Assembly (NCBI RefSeq): GCF_021033825.1
Contig: NZ_JAIFXZ010000012.1
Span: 1-64,000, forward strand
DNA from: Dietzia aurantiaca
Lineage (GTDB): Bacteria; Actinomycetota; Actinomycetes; Mycobacteriales; Mycobacteriaceae
DNA: 64,000 nucleotides
Direction: 5' to 3'
Position 1 is the first letter of the stretch. The number at the start of each line of letters is the position of its first letter. The translations under genes were made by a program, and so were the position numbers. The notes under the pieces are model-generated. The model saw only the letters and a list, made by a program, of their open reading frames with translations. It made no database searches and was not told the DNA's origin. This document shows, piece by piece, positions 1 to 8,864 of this stretch.

Positions 1-366
1 GATGTCTATGCTGGCCTACGCCAACATCCAGCGTGAGACTTGTCGGGCCGATGCGCCGAGAACGTCAGGTCATGGGCGATGATCTGGGTCAGCGGGAACG
101 ACTCGGGTGGGCCACACAGTGCGTCGATCACCCGGCCACACCATGCGCCACGAGGTTTCACATCGCGCGTCATGGCCAGCCACCGCGCAGCGATCTCGGA
201 GTGCTGCCAGCGCAGATCAGCCGTGTCGTCCCCTCCCTGAGGCCGGGCTCGTCCTCCCCCTCGATGCACGCGTGCCACGGTTGCTGCATATTAAACCGGC
301 ATCCCACCGAGCCCCGGTATGCACCATTTCCTTGCGCGGCGAATCGCGGAGGGCGATGGTGCTGTC
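1..366. other. No confidently coding sequence
   Basis: No gene that I can support lies before the VOC-fold gene. A minus-strand frame at 6-278 (90 codons from a GTG) has about three quarters G/C at third positions over the stretch I counted, so it may be a decayed or very small gene. It has no recognisable domain and no clear ribosome binding site. Plus-strand frames here look like noise. Confidence 0.4.
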
Positions 367-714
367 ATGAACATCGAACGCATCGTTCCCGATCTGACGG
401 TCACGGACCTCGGGCGGGCCGTCAATGAACACGTCACGGCCCTCGGGCTCGAAGTCGTCATGGACCACGGGTGGATCGTCACGCTGGCTGACTCTGCAGG
501 CCATCAGCTGAGCTTGATCACCGCCGATGACACAGCTCCCGAGAACCCCGACGTCTCCGTATTCGTGGACGACGTTCAGACCGCGTACGACCGCACCGTG
601 GCGGCAGGTCTCGAGATCGTGCACCCGCTCACGACAGAAAAATGGGGCGTCGCCCGGTTCTTCTACCGCGACGCGTCAGGCAATGTGATCAACGTCGGCA
701 TGCATGCTCGGTGA
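367..714 (+). CDS. VOC-superfamily (glyoxalase/bleomycin resistance fold) protein
   Basis: A 115-residue protein of one VOC domain. The N-terminus IERIVPDLTVTDLGRAV and the central VSVFVDDVQTAYDRTVAAG followed by FFYRDASGNVINVG are the usual paired beta-alpha-beta-beta-beta signatures of this fold. Such proteins bind a metal and act on glyoxals, epoxides or antibiotics, or simply sequester ligands; nothing here picks one. The ATG at 367 is preferred to the in-frame ATG at 319 because the domain begins immediately after it. It stands alone, beside a toxin-antitoxin operon on the opposite strand, in DNA that looks less GC-rich than the core genes. Confidence 0.7.
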   Translation: MNIERIVPDLTVTDLGRAVNEHVTALGLEVVMDHGWIVTLADSAGHQLSLITADDTAPENPDVSVFVDDVQTAYDRTVAAGLEIVHPLTTEKWGVARFFYRDASGNVINVGMHAR

Positions 715-825
715 CCGCCCGACTCACACGTTGAAGCGGAACTCCACCGCATGCCGGTACAGAGCAATCGCTGATGGAGTTCGGCTCGAACGCACCATGT
801 CAGCGATAGACATCACGAGGGTCAG

Positions 826-1371
826 TCATGAACTGATGTCGAGCGTCTCGCTCCATCCCGCGTCCGCGAGGACCTGCTGCAGGGCGTCAGCGACGCTCAC
901 CGTGGCATCGAATACTGACTCATCCAGGGCGGCGACCCGGTCGTTGCTGCGGTACCAGGACGCGACATCGGCCTCCGACACCTCCGCGGCCAATGCCTTC
1001 GTTCGATGCCGTTCGAGCGTCTCGTCGAGGTCGAGTTCATAGCAGTAGCAGCGAGTCAGACCAGCATGATCTTTTCGCAGCTGAGCGAGCATCTCGCCAT
1101 AGCTCTCGGAATGCAGGATGCCCTCGATCACGACGTCGAGACCGTTGTCGAGCGCGAACCGCGCCGACAGATCGATATACGGCACGCTCAACGCACCCGG
1201 ATGGTCGCGAACATGGAGGATCTCTCGCCGAAGCACGTCATGGCCGATGATCGCCACGCCGCGCGGTCGCGCAGCTCGGATCGCCTCCGCCAAATGCGAC
1301 TTCCCGCTGCCCGAGTTCCCGCGAATGATGATTAGACGAGAGCTCCCGGAGCCGGTCTCCCCAGAGGTCAT
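826..1371 (-). CDS. P-loop kinase (AAA/zeta-toxin-like) encoded after higBA
   Basis: A 181-residue P-loop NTPase. The Walker A motif GNSGSGKS is at residues 18-25, followed by a DVLRRE segment near residue 45 and a DVVIEGIL strand, the layout of small bacterial kinases related to zeta toxin and chloramphenicol phosphotransferase. The substrate is unknown. Its ATG overlaps the higA stop codon as ATGA (1368-1371), so it is translationally coupled to the toxin-antitoxin pair and very likely co-transcribed. It may be a third component of that module, or an unrelated kinase riding on it. Confidence 0.65.
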   Translation of the reverse strand: MTSGETGSGSSRLIIIRGNSGSGKSHLAEAIRAARPRGVAIIGHDVLRREILHVRDHPGALSVPYIDLSARFALDNGLDVVIEGILHSESYGEMLAQLRKDHAGLTRCYCYELDLDETLERHRTKALAAEVSEADVASWYRSNDRVAALDESVFDATVSVADALQQVLADAGWSETLDISS

Positions 1372-1688
1372 GCGACCTTCAACGGCGTGATCGCAACGAC
1401 CTTGTCGCCCAGCACTCGACGCTCGAGCCGCAGTTCATAGTTCGACTGCAGGTTCATCCAGAACTCCTCGGACGTACCGAAGTACCGTGCCAGGCGGATC
1501 GCTGTGTCGGCGGTGATGCCCCGCTTGCCATGCACGATCTCGTTGATCCGACGCGGCGGTACACCGATCGACACAGCGAGCTTGTTCTGCGTGATCCCGA
1601 AGCCCTCGATGAAGTCCTCCATCAGGATCTCTCCCGGGTGAATCGGCTCGATCAGGTCGGCCTCAGTGGTAGTCGACGAGTTCGACAT
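1368..1688 (-). CDS. higA: HigA-family antitoxin (XRE-type HTH)
   Basis: A 106-residue antitoxin. The IHPGEILMEDFIEGFGITQNKLA opening is the hallmark of the HigA/VapI group, followed by a helix-turn-helix (IGVPPRRINEIVHGKRGITADTA) and the closing FWMNLQ motif. It should neutralise the HigB toxin encoded just upstream and repress the operon. The ATG at 1688 is chosen over an in-frame ATG at 1703 because a GGAGGT ribosome binding site sits about 6 bases before it. The gene starts inside the toxin frame (26-base overlap) and ends in an ATGA overlap with the kinase. Confidence 0.85.
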   Translation of the reverse strand: MSNSSTTTEADLIEPIHPGEILMEDFIEGFGITQNKLAVSIGVPPRRINEIVHGKRGITADTAIRLARYFGTSEEFWMNLQSNYELRLERRVLGDKVVAITPLKVA

Positions 1689-1944
1689 TGTCCGCACCTC
1701 CATCTCTCCAGACGAAGCAGAGACGCCATTGCGCGTTCACGCGGATACTGTGCTGCCCGCGGCGGTCACCGACCAGCCGCTCCAGGCGGTTGCCCGGTGG
1801 GATCCGGAGATCCTCGACATCCTTCGCCGCATGGATCAACTCGAGTTTCCGCAAGGTCGCCCGCTGTACAGCCCGGTCTACGCGCTTGACGTACTGCTCA
1901 TGCCAGATGCGCTCAGCGTCCTTGTTGCCGAACGATCTGATCAC
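1663..1944 (-). CDS. higB: HigB/RelE-family mRNA interferase toxin
   Basis: A 93-residue toxin with the full HigB signature: an IRSFGNKD start, LRIPPGNRLERLVGDRRGQ in the middle, then SIRVNAQWRLCFVW and NVELVDYH at the C-terminus. Proteins of this family cleave mRNA on the ribosome and are held inactive by HigA. The order is toxin first, antitoxin second, as usual for higBA. The start is GTG at 1944. A TATAGA -10 hexamer only 9 bases upstream implies a leaderless or nearly leaderless message. Confidence 0.88.
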   Translation of the reverse strand: MIRSFGNKDAERIWHEQYVKRVDRAVQRATLRKLELIHAAKDVEDLRIPPGNRLERLVGDRRGQHSIRVNAQWRLCFVWRDGGADNVELVDYH

Positions 1945-1952
1945 GGGACCAG

Positions 1953-1988
1953 TCTATAACGGGTGCCGTCATTAACGCTAGACGTTAA
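1953..1988 (-). promoter_or_regulatory. higBA promoter and candidate HigA operator
   Basis: Reading leftward, a TATAGA -10 hexamer lies at 1953-1958. The perfect inverted repeat TTAACG-ctaga-CGTTAA at 1972-1988 covers the expected -35 region. HigA proteins of other bacteria are reported to bind TTAAC...GTTAA palindromes, so autorepression through this site is likely. The operator also contains the ychF stop codon (1978-1980), so core and accessory genes abut directly. Confidence 0.55.
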
Positions 1989-3057
1989 ACCGGAACTCCA
2001 CCACGTCGCCGTCGACCATCACGTAGTCCTTGCCCTCCATGCGCACCTTGCCGGCGGCCTTGGCAGCCGCCATTGACCCAGCCGTGTCAAGGTCAGAGAA
2101 CGACACGATCTCGGCCTTGATGAAGCCCTTCTCGAAGTCGGTGTGGATCACGCCGGCCGCCTTGGGCGCGGTGTCGCCCTTGCGGATGGTCCAGGCGCGC
2201 GACTCCTTGGGGCCGGCGGTGAGGTAAGTCTGCAGACCGAGGGTGTGGAACCCGGCGCGGGCGAGCGCGGCGAGGCCGGGCTCGGTCTGGCCGATCGACT
2301 CGAGGAGCTCCATGGCGTCGTCCTCGTCGAGCTCGAGCAGCTCGGCCTCGACCTTTGCGTCGAGGAACACAGCGTCGGCCGGCGCCACGGCGGCGGTCAG
2401 TTCGGCCTTGCGCTCGTCGCTGGTCAGCACCGACTCGTCGGCGTTGAACACGTAGAGGAACGGCTTCGCGGTCATGAGGTGCAGATCGCGCAGCAGTCCG
2501 CGGTCGATCTCGTCCTGCGCCTTGAACAGGGTCCGGCCGTCCTCGAGCACGGCCTGCGCCTTGCGGACCTCGTCGAGGACAGGCGCGAGTGACTTGTCCT
2601 TGCGGGAGTCCTTCTCCAGGCGCGGGATGGCCTTCTCGACCGTCTCGAGGTCCGCGAGGATCAGCTCGGTGGCGATCACCTCGATGTCGGACATCGGGTC
2701 GACCTTGCCGTCGACGTGGATGACGTCCGGGTCGTCGAACACCCGTACCACCTGGCAGATGGCGTCGGCCTCACGGATGTTGGCGAGGAACTTGTTGCCC
2801 ATCCCCTCACCGGTGCTCGCGCCCTTGACGATGCCGGCGATGTCCACGAACGACACCACGGCCGGCAGGATCCGCTCCGAGCCGAAGATCTCGGCCAGGC
2901 GGTTCAGCCGCGGGTCCGGTAGGTCCACGACTCCGACGTTGGGCTCGATCGTGGCGAACGGGTAGTTCGCCGCGAGCACGTCGTTGTTCGTCAGGGCATT
3001 GAACAGGGTCGACTTCCCGACGTTGGGCAGTCCGACGATTCCGAGGGTGAGGCTCAC
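1978..3057 (-). CDS. ychF: YchF/OLA1-family ribosome-associated ATPase
   Basis: A 359-residue TRAFAC-class P-loop NTPase. G1 is GLPNVGKST (residues 9-17), the G3 region is DIAG, and the G4 position reads NADE rather than NKxD. That change is why this family prefers ATP over GTP. A TGS-like domain with [10 protein letters not shown] and the terminal [10 protein letters not shown] complete it. YchF binds ribosomes and is linked to translation and stress control. The start is GTG. It is divergent from the membrane-protein gene at 3147, with 89 bases between them. Confidence 0.95.
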   Translation of the reverse strand: MSLTLGIVGLPNVGKSTLFNALTNNDVLAANYPFATIEPNVGVVDLPDPRLNRLAEIFGSERILPAVVSFVDIAGIVKGASTGEGMGNKFLANIREADAICQVVRVFDDPDVIHVDGKVDPMSDIEVIATELILADLETVEKAIPRLEKDSRKDKSLAPVLDEVRKAQAVLEDGRTLFKAQDEIDRGLLRDLHLMTAKPFLYVFNADESVLTSDERKAELTAAVAPADAVFLDAKVEAELLELDEDDAMELLESIGQTEPGLAALARAGFHTLGLQTYLTAGPKESRAWTIRKGDTAPKAAGVIHTDFEKGFIKAEIVSFSDLDTAGSMAAAKAAGKVRMEGKDYVMVDGDVVEFRFNV

Positions 3058-3146
3058 GGGACCCGAGTCTACGTCCCACTCCCCTGCCGGCCCGCCTCGC
3101 CACCCACGCCGGTGTCCGGCAGCACACCGCCGCTCCCTCTGACATC

Positions 3147-4655
3147 ATGAACCCCATGAGTGACGAGCCGGTACGTCCGCCCACGCAGGACTCCGACGAC
3201 CAGCATGTCGACCGTTCAGTACTACTCGGGATCGGGGGCCGCTGGCTCACGGACTGGGCACTGCGCCTGGCCATCGTCCTGGTGGCCGGTTGGCTGCTGT
3301 CCCGGGTCGGCGGCGCCCTGTGGGTCGGCATTCTGCCGATCCTGCTGGCGCTCATCGTCGCCACCGTGCTGTGGCCGCCGACGGGCTGGATGACGAGACA
3401 CCACGTCCCCAAGTCCCTCGCCGCGCTCATCTCGATCCTCGGATCGCTGGGCGTCGTCGCCGGAGTGATCGCCCTCATCGCGCCGTCGATCGTCGAGCAG
3501 AGCGTCCAGCTGGCCGACCAGACGTCGGAGGCGATCGGCACGGTGCAGGACTGGCTGCGCGGGCCGCCGCTCAATATCCGGGACGAGCAGCTCGACGGGG
3601 TCCTCAACCAGCTCAGCACCACCCTCCAGGACCGCGGTGACCAGATCGCCAACGGCGTGTTCACCGGCGTCAGCGCCGTCGGCTCGCTCGTCGTCACCGT
3701 CGTCCTGGTCCTGGTCCTCACATTCTTCTTCATCAAGGACGGGCCGCGCTTCCTGCCGATGGTGCGCCGGGTCGCGGGCCGCAACGCGGGCCGTCACCTC
3801 ACCGAGGTGCTCACCCGCAGCTGGAACACCCTGGGCGGGTACATACGTACCCAGGCGATCGTCTCGTTCGTCGACGCGGCGCTCATCGGACTCGCGCTGG
3901 TGATCCTCGGCGTGCCGCTGGCGTGGGCCCTGGCGGTCATCACGTTCATCGCCGGCTTCATCCCCATCGTGGGTGCGTTCACGGCGGGCGCGCTGGCGGT
4001 GCTCATCGCGCTGGTGGCCAACGGCTTCACCACCGCGATCATCGTGCTCGTCGTGATCATCGCGGTGCAGCAGCTGGAGGGCAACGTGCTCCAGCCGATC
4101 CTGCAGTCCCGCGCCATGAACCTGCACCCGGTCGTGGTCCTGCTGGGCGTCGCGGCGGGTAGCACCCTGTTCGGCATCATCGGCGCGTTCCTCGCCGTGC
4201 CCGTGCTGGCGGTGGTCGCGGTGATCCTGAGGTACCTCGGCGAGCAGATCGACCTGCGCACCGGCGATGTCACGGCATCGGATCTGGCCTCCGCGACGGA
4301 TGAGGGCCGGCTCACGGCGTGGCTCGGCGAGATGTCCAGCTCGCGATTCGCTCCCCTGCGCAAGAGCAGCAGCGCGATCATGGCCGGGATGATCGACGAG
4401 AAGCCCCACATCGCCGCGACGGGAACCGCGGGCGGGCGCGTCGCCACGGGTACCGGCGAGAGTGTCGGGGACGACGACGACAACGCCGCCACCGCTCCCG
4501 GCGGCGACGATCTGGTGCCGACACAGGGTGAGCTCCCCGAGCCCGGCCCGGTCGATCCGGACGCCGTGACCGGCAACCGCCCGTCGCCCGCGGAGCAGAA
4601 GCCGAACCCCCTGCGCCGCTTCGGTCGATTCCTCGCTCGCAGGCTCGAGGGTTAG
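3147..4655 (+). CDS. AI-2E family (PerM-like) membrane transporter
   Basis: A 502-residue integral membrane protein of the AI-2E/PerM exporter superfamily. There are hydrophobic helices around residues 30-95, a soluble stretch at about 115-170, then the family's C-terminal helix cluster with the segment GFIPIVGAFTAGALAVLIAL and the motif QQLEGNVLQPILQSRAMNLHP. A roughly 130-residue hydrophilic tail rich in Gly, Asp and Pro is probably disordered and cytoplasmic. Members export signals or act as Na+/H+ antiporters; substrate unknown here. Starts at 3147 and 3156 are both possible. DUF6542 follows 11 bases later. Confidence 0.85.
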   Translation: MNPMSDEPVRPPTQDSDDQHVDRSVLLGIGGRWLTDWALRLAIVLVAGWLLSRVGGALWVGILPILLALIVATVLWPPTGWMTRHHVPKSLAALISILGSLGVVAGVIALIAPSIVEQSVQLADQTSEAIGTVQDWLRGPPLNIRDEQLDGVLNQLSTTLQDRGDQIANGVFTGVSAVGSLVVTVVLVLVLTFFFIKDGPRFLPMVRRVAGRNAGRHLTEVLTRSWNTLGGYIRTQAIVSFVDAALIGLALVILGVPLAWALAVITFIAGFIPIVGAFTAGALAVLIALVANGFTTAIIVLVVIIAVQQLEGNVLQPILQSRAMNLHPVVVLLGVAAGSTLFGIIGAFLAVPVLAVVAVILRYLGEQIDLRTGDVTASDLASATDEGRLTAWLGEMSSSRFAPLRKSSSAIMAGMIDEKPHIAATGTAGGRVATGTGESVGDDDDNAATAPGGDDLVPTQGELPEPGPVDPDAVTGNRPSPAEQKPNPLRRFGRFLARRLEG

Positions 4656-4658
4656 AGT
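4653..4658 (+). promoter_or_regulatory. Possible -10 element (TAGAGT) of a leaderless transcript
   Basis: TAGAGT begins with the stop codon of the upstream transporter gene and lies 8 bases before the GTG at 4667. That spacing fits a transcript starting at or next to the start codon, as is common in this order. I see no convincing -35, which is also usual for such promoters. Confidence 0.3.
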
Positions 4659-4666
4659 CTTGTCCC

Positions 4667-5155
4667 GTGAGTAGACGCAGAAGTGGACGGGTGCCGGCGG
4701 ACGAGAGGTCTGTCGTGTCCTCGATGCGTGGACTGCCCGCATGGACTGCGGTCCTGCTGACGGTGGCCATCTCGCTGACCGGGGTGGCGATCGATTCGCT
4801 CTCCGGTGAGCTCGGTGCGGCGTTCACCGTCTTGTTCTTCCTCGGCTGCGTCCTCGCGGTGCTGATGGTCTCGCGCCGTTCGCTGTTCGTCGCCGGCGTG
4901 CAGCCGCCGATCGTGATGGCGGTCCTGGTGCCGCTGGTCTACGTGATCGCCGGCGTGGGCGGGGGCTCGGGGCTGTTCTCCCGCACCCAGATCATCTCGA
5001 TCAGCCTGCCCCTGGCCACCCGGTTTCCCCTGATGATCACCACCACCGTCGTGGTGATCGCGCTCGCGCTGATCCGCGCCTACGTCCTGGAGCCACGGAA
5101 CTCGCGACCCGTCGCGCGTCCCCAGCGGAGCGCCCCGGCACACGCCCGCCGCTGA
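4667..5155 (+). CDS. DUF6542-type small membrane protein
   Basis: A 162-residue protein with about four transmembrane segments: TAVLLTVAISLTGVAID near residue 30, AAFTVLFFLGCVLAVLMV, IVMAVLVPLVYVIAGV and MITTTVVVIALALIRAYV. A charged C-terminal tail rich in Arg and Ala follows. This is the conserved hypothetical protein commonly found beside ispH and xseA in Mycobacteriales. No function is known. The start is GTG at 4667, 11 bases after the AI-2E gene, and it converges on ispH. Confidence 0.7.
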   Translation: MSRRRSGRVPADERSVVSSMRGLPAWTAVLLTVAISLTGVAIDSLSGELGAAFTVLFFLGCVLAVLMVSRRSLFVAGVQPPIVMAVLVPLVYVIAGVGGGSGLFSRTQIISISLPLATRFPLMITTTVVVIALALIRAYVLEPRNSRPVARPQRSAPAHARR

Positions 5156-5219
5156 GGCCGGGCGCGCCCGGGGCGCGTCGTGTTGGAGGGGCCGATCGGC
5201 CGCCGCGGGAAGAACCCGA

Positions 5220-6206
5220 TCAGGCCTTGTTCTTCTCGGTGATCCGGAGCTCGCGCGGCAGCGCGAACGTGATCGTCTCCTGCGCGGTACGTACGGTGTC
5301 GACGTCGTTGTAACCGTGCTCGGCGAGCAGGTCCACCACGCCGCGCACGAGGATCTCGGGCACCGAGGCGCCTGAGGTGACACCCACGGTCGTCACTCCC
5401 TCGAGCCACGACAGGTCGATCTCCTTGGCGTAGTCCACCAGGTGTGCGTCGCGCGCGCCGGCCTGGAGGGCCACCTCGACGAGTCGAACCGAGTTGGAGG
5501 AGTTCGTCGACCCCACCACGATCACCAGGTCACAGTCGGGGGCCATCGCCTTGACCGCGCTCTGCCGGTTCTGCGTGGCATAACAGATGTCGTCCGACGG
5601 CGGATCGATGAGCGTGGGGTACTTCGCCTTGAGGCGACGCACAGTCTCCATGGTCTCGTCCACGCTCAGCGTGGTCTGGGAGAGCCAGATGAGCTTCTCC
5701 GTGTCGACCGGCACGTCCAGGGCGTCCACGGAATCGGGTCCGTCGACCAGGGTCACCACGTCGGGTGCCTCACCCGCGGTGCCCTCGACCTCCTCGTGCC
5801 CCTCGTGGCCCACGAGGAGGATCTGGTAGCCCTCACGGGCGAAGCGCTTGACCTCGGTGTGCACCTTGGTCACCAACGGGCAGGTCGCATCGAATGTGCG
5901 GAGCTCGAGGCTCTTGGCGCTGTCGCGGACGGCGGGGGAAACGCCGTGTGCGGAGAACACGAGGTTGGCTCCGCGGGGGACCTCATCGGTCTCGTCGACG
6001 AAGATCACGCCACGGTCGGTGAACTGCTCCACCACGTACTTGTTGTGGACGATCTCCTTGCGCATGTACAGCGGGGCACCGTGCTTCTCCAGTGCCTTCT
6101 CCACGGTCTCGACGGCCCGGTCGACACCGGCACAGTAGCCACGCGGTTCCGCGAGAAGCACTCGCTTGGTTGCCGGTTCGGCGATCATGTCGGTCTGCTC
6201 GGTCAT
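5220..6206 (-). CDS. ispH: 4-hydroxy-3-methylbut-2-enyl diphosphate reductase
   Basis: The last enzyme of the MEP isoprenoid pathway, reducing HMBPP to IPP and DMAPP with a 4Fe-4S cluster. The 328-residue protein has all family blocks: [11 protein letters not shown] with the first cluster Cys, [23 protein letters not shown] with the second Cys, [29 protein letters not shown] with the third Cys, and GSTNSSNS. The ATG at 6206 is chosen over 6242 because it fits the family length. It shares a 71-base divergent promoter region with the gene at 6278. Confidence 0.95.
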   Translation of the reverse strand: MTEQTDMIAEPATKRVLLAEPRGYCAGVDRAVETVEKALEKHGAPLYMRKEIVHNKYVVEQFTDRGVIFVDETDEVPRGANLVFSAHGVSPAVRDSAKSLELRTFDATCPLVTKVHTEVKRFAREGYQILLVGHEGHEEVEGTAGEAPDVVTLVDGPDSVDALDVPVDTEKLIWLSQTTLSVDETMETVRRLKAKYPTLIDPPSDDICYATQNRQSAVKAMAPDCDLVIVVGSTNSSNSVRLVEVALQAGARDAHLVDYAKEIDLSWLEGVTTVGVTSGASVPEILVRGVVDLLAEHGYNDVDTVRTAQETITFALPRELRITEKNKA

Positions 6207-6277
6207 GACCCCAGGGTACGGTTCATACTGGATTTCGACCATTACGTCTCCGGGCCTCCCCCGGCAGGAAGGTTCGC

Positions 6278-6628
6278 ATGCTCCGCCCCCTGTTCCTCAC
6301 CCGTGCCACGATCGGCCTCGCCGCCACCGCGGTGGAGGGTGTCGTGGCGCTGCCAGGTCGTGCGGCGGACGCGGTGTCCACGATTCCCGGCGTCCCGGTC
6401 AAGCTCGCCGGCTCCCTCGTCCAGTCGTACCTCCACGCAGGTCAGCGACTCACCGATTTCGCGGTCAAGGGTGACCGGGTGCTCGCGGCGGTGTTCCCCG
6501 CGCGCACCGACCAGCCCGAGTGGGCGACGTTCGACGAGGACCTCGTGACCGACGATCCGGCGGCCGGCGAGGCGGATGGGGGCGGCGCCGACGTCCCGTC
6601 CGGCCGCGTCTCCCCCCGGCACCCGTGA
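6278..6628 (+). CDS. Small lipid-droplet-associated-type protein (Rv1109c-like)
   Basis: A 116-residue protein. An amphipathic N-terminal region ([23 protein letters not shown] and on) is followed by an acidic, Gly-rich tail. Homologues between ispH and xseA in mycobacteria carry the label lipid droplet-associated protein, which fits the amphipathic helices, but I see no direct functional evidence. The stop codon overlaps the GTG start of xseA (GTGA, 6625-6628), so the two are probably co-translated. Confidence 0.6.
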   Translation: MLRPLFLTRATIGLAATAVEGVVALPGRAADAVSTIPGVPVKLAGSLVQSYLHAGQRLTDFAVKGDRVLAAVFPARTDQPEWATFDEDLVTDDPAAGEADGGGADVPSGRVSPRHP

Positions 6629-7944
6629 GCGGCTCGGCACCCGGGGCCAAGAGCAGCCCGGAACAACCGTGGCCGGTGCGGGTCGTCTCCGACCAGATCG
6701 CCGCGTGGATCCACCGGCTCGGTGCGGTCTGGGTCGAGGGCCAGATCACCCAGTTGAGTCTGCGCCCGGGCACACGCACCACGTTCCTGACGCTCCGGGA
6801 CCCGTCGGTCGACAACTCGTTGACCCTCACCTGCCCGCCTCGCCTCATCTCCGAGGCGCCGGTGCCGGTCACCGAGGGCAGCCGGGTCGTGATCCGCGGC
6901 ACCCCGCGCTTCTACACCGGTCGCGGCTCCCTCTCGTTGCAGGTCTCGGAGATCCGTCCGGTCGGCGTGGGCGAGTTGCTCGCCCGGATCGAGCGGCTCA
7001 AGCAGGCCCTGTCCGCCGAGGGTCTGTTCGATCCGCGCCTGAAGCGCCCGCTGCCGTTCCTGCCCGCCTGCGTGGGTCTGATCACCGGGCGCGCGAGTGC
7101 CGCCGAGCGCGATGTCGTGGAGGTGGCCCGGGGTCGCTGGCCCGACGTCCGGTTCGCGGTCCGTAACACCGCCGTCCAGGGCGTCTCGGCGGTGCCCCAG
7201 ATCCTTGACGCGCTGGCGGAGCTCGATGCCGACCCCGTCGTCGACGTCATCATCCTCGCGCGCGGCGGCGGCTCCGTCGAGGACCTCCTGCCGTTCTCCG
7301 ACGAGGCGCTGATCCGTGCCATCTCCACGTGCCGCACGCCGGTGGTCAGCGCGATCGGCCACGAGCCGGACTCCCCCCTGTCCGACCTGGTGGCCGACCT
7401 GCGCGCCGCCACGCCCACCGACGCGGCCAAGCGGGTCGTCCCCGACGTGGTCGAGGAGCGGCGCCGCATCGCCGAGGCGCGCGCCCGTACCGCGCGGGCC
7501 CTGCGCGCCTGGGTGGACCGCGAGCAGCACCAGCTCACCGCCGTGCGCTCCCGCCCCTGCATGGCCAACCCGCACGGACTCGTGGACTCGCGGGCCGAGA
7601 TCGTGGCCGAGGCACTACGCGCCGCCCGCCGCGACATCACCCGCATCATCGACTCGGAGTCCACGTCGCTGGGCCACCTGTCAGCTCGATTGACCACCCT
7701 GGGACCGGCGGCCACCCTCGCCAGGGGTTACGCCGTCGTGCAGTCCGTGGCGGGCCCGAACGACGGCCGCGTGGTCTCGTCCATCGCCGACGCCCCGCCC
7801 GGCTCGCAGTTGCGCATCCGGGTCGCCGACGGCGCACTCTCCGCCGCGGTGCTCGGCGCCACCCCGGCCGCCGGCCGCCCCACCCGGGCGCCGGATCCCG
7901 ACCCCACCTCGCCCACCTCCCCCACCTCCGAGGAGCAGTCCTGA
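6625..7944 (+). CDS. xseA: Exodeoxyribonuclease VII large subunit
   Basis: The large subunit of ExoVII, which degrades single-stranded DNA from both ends. The 439-residue protein has an N-terminal OB fold ([16 protein letters not shown], about residues 25-115) and the catalytic domain with [30 protein letters not shown] and the [13 protein letters not shown] block. A long helical region and a short beta domain ([10 protein letters not shown]) follow. The GTG at 6625 is chosen because it overlaps the preceding stop codon and matches family N-termini. The TGATG overlap at 7942-7946 couples it to xseB. Confidence 0.95.
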   Translation: MSGSAPGAKSSPEQPWPVRVVSDQIAAWIHRLGAVWVEGQITQLSLRPGTRTTFLTLRDPSVDNSLTLTCPPRLISEAPVPVTEGSRVVIRGTPRFYTGRGSLSLQVSEIRPVGVGELLARIERLKQALSAEGLFDPRLKRPLPFLPACVGLITGRASAAERDVVEVARGRWPDVRFAVRNTAVQGVSAVPQILDALAELDADPVVDVIILARGGGSVEDLLPFSDEALIRAISTCRTPVVSAIGHEPDSPLSDLVADLRAATPTDAAKRVVPDVVEERRRIAEARARTARALRAWVDREQHQLTAVRSRPCMANPHGLVDSRAEIVAEALRAARRDITRIIDSESTSLGHLSARLTTLGPAATLARGYAVVQSVAGPNDGRVVSSIADAPPGSQLRIRVADGALSAAVLGATPAAGRPTRAPDPDPTSPTSPTSEEQS

Positions 7945-8159
7945 TGTCCGACGAACAGATCCCCGTCTCCGAACTCGGATACGAGAAGGCCCGCGACGAA
8001 CTGATCGAGGTGGTGCGGATCCTCGAGGCCGGCGGACAGGATCTCGACTCGTCGCTGGCGCTGTGGGAGCGGGGCGAGGAGCTCGCCGCGCGGTGCACCG
8101 AGCACCTGGACGGCGCGCGCAAGCGCATCGACGCGGTTCTGGGCGAGGAGGCGCCCTAG
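7944..8159 (+). CDS. xseB: Exodeoxyribonuclease VII small subunit
   Basis: A 71-residue small subunit, the usual length, with the typical two-helix hairpin: [21 protein letters not shown] followed by [18 protein letters not shown]. Several copies wrap the long helices of XseA. It starts at the last base of the xseA stop codon. Its own TAG sits in the palindrome CTAG (8156-8159), which also supplies the stop codon of the convergent DUF4245 gene. Confidence 0.95.
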   Translation: MSDEQIPVSELGYEKARDELIEVVRILEAGGQDLDSSLALWERGEELAARCTEHLDGARKRIDAVLGEEAP

Positions 8160-8716
8160 CCGGTCGGCAGCGGCTCGGAGTCCTGCACCGCGGTGGCCAT
8201 TGTCTCGAAATCGGAGTTCGGCGCGGAGCCGGTCACGGCGACCCGCGTGTCTCCGGTGTCGAGCACCCAGACAGGACGCACGTCGTCCCCGTTGTAGACG
8301 GACCACTCGCGGCCCGAGATCGGCACCATGGTGCGGCTCGGACGCGGCTCGCCGTCGACCATCCGGACCACGTCCTCCGGCGCGTCGGTCTGGACGAGCT
8401 CGATGTAACTGCGCTCCCCCGTCACCCAGCCGACGTGGCTGGAGGTGAATCCGCCCAGCGACTGGACGCGACCGGAGTTCGACGTCCATCCCTCGGGGAC
8501 CTCGGGCGAACGGATCGGGAAGTCGAGGGTGCGGGCGTCCTCGGCGAGCGACGCCGCGGCGTCGAACTCGCGGATCGGGCCCTGCTCCGGCCCGGACGGC
8601 GAGAAGGCGCATTGTCCGGCGACGCCGGCGAAGACGCCGACGATCACCATGAGCACCACCACCGACCAGAACATGTCGCGGTTGCCCTGCAGGATTCTCG
8701 GTTTCGCCTCGGCCAC
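8156..8716 (-). CDS. DUF4245 membrane-anchored protein
   Basis: A 186-residue protein. A single transmembrane helix near the N-terminus ([21 protein letters not shown]) is followed by an extracytoplasmic DUF4245 domain with [19 protein letters not shown] and [14 protein letters not shown]. The family is conserved beside glpX in Mycobacteriales and has no known role. I chose the GTG at 8716, which puts [16 protein letters not shown] right before the helix, over the longer frame from 8788. It is divergent from glpX. Confidence 0.8.
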   Translation of the reverse strand: MAEAKPRILQGNRDMFWSVVVLMVIVGVFAGVAGQCAFSPSGPEQGPIREFDAAASLAEDARTLDFPIRSPEVPEGWTSNSGRVQSLGGFTSSHVGWVTGERSYIELVQTDAPEDVVRMVDGEPRPSRTMVPISGREWSVYNGDDVRPVWVLDTGDTRVAVTGSAPNSDFETMATAVQDSEPLPTG

Positions 8717-8864
8717 GACCGCCAGTATCCCACCTCGCCGCGGCGCGACCGACGGTCGGTCTACGGCACTGCCCCCGACGTGGAACAATGAGTGTCGACC
8801 ACCACAGCCGAGCCGCGCCCGTCATCGCCCGCGCGCGGAGCCAATCCGAGGAGCCCGACGATAC

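Noticed and set aside
6-278. Minus-strand frame at the left edge
   Set aside because: Third-position G/C is suggestive, but there is no recognisable domain, ribosome binding site or complete context. Mentioned only as a possible remnant.
3222-4742. Long minus-strand frame of 506 codons over the AI-2E gene
   Set aside because: It is an antisense shadow of the transporter gene: highly charged Arg/Asp/Glu-rich sequence, no domain, and the plus-strand frame has clear helices.
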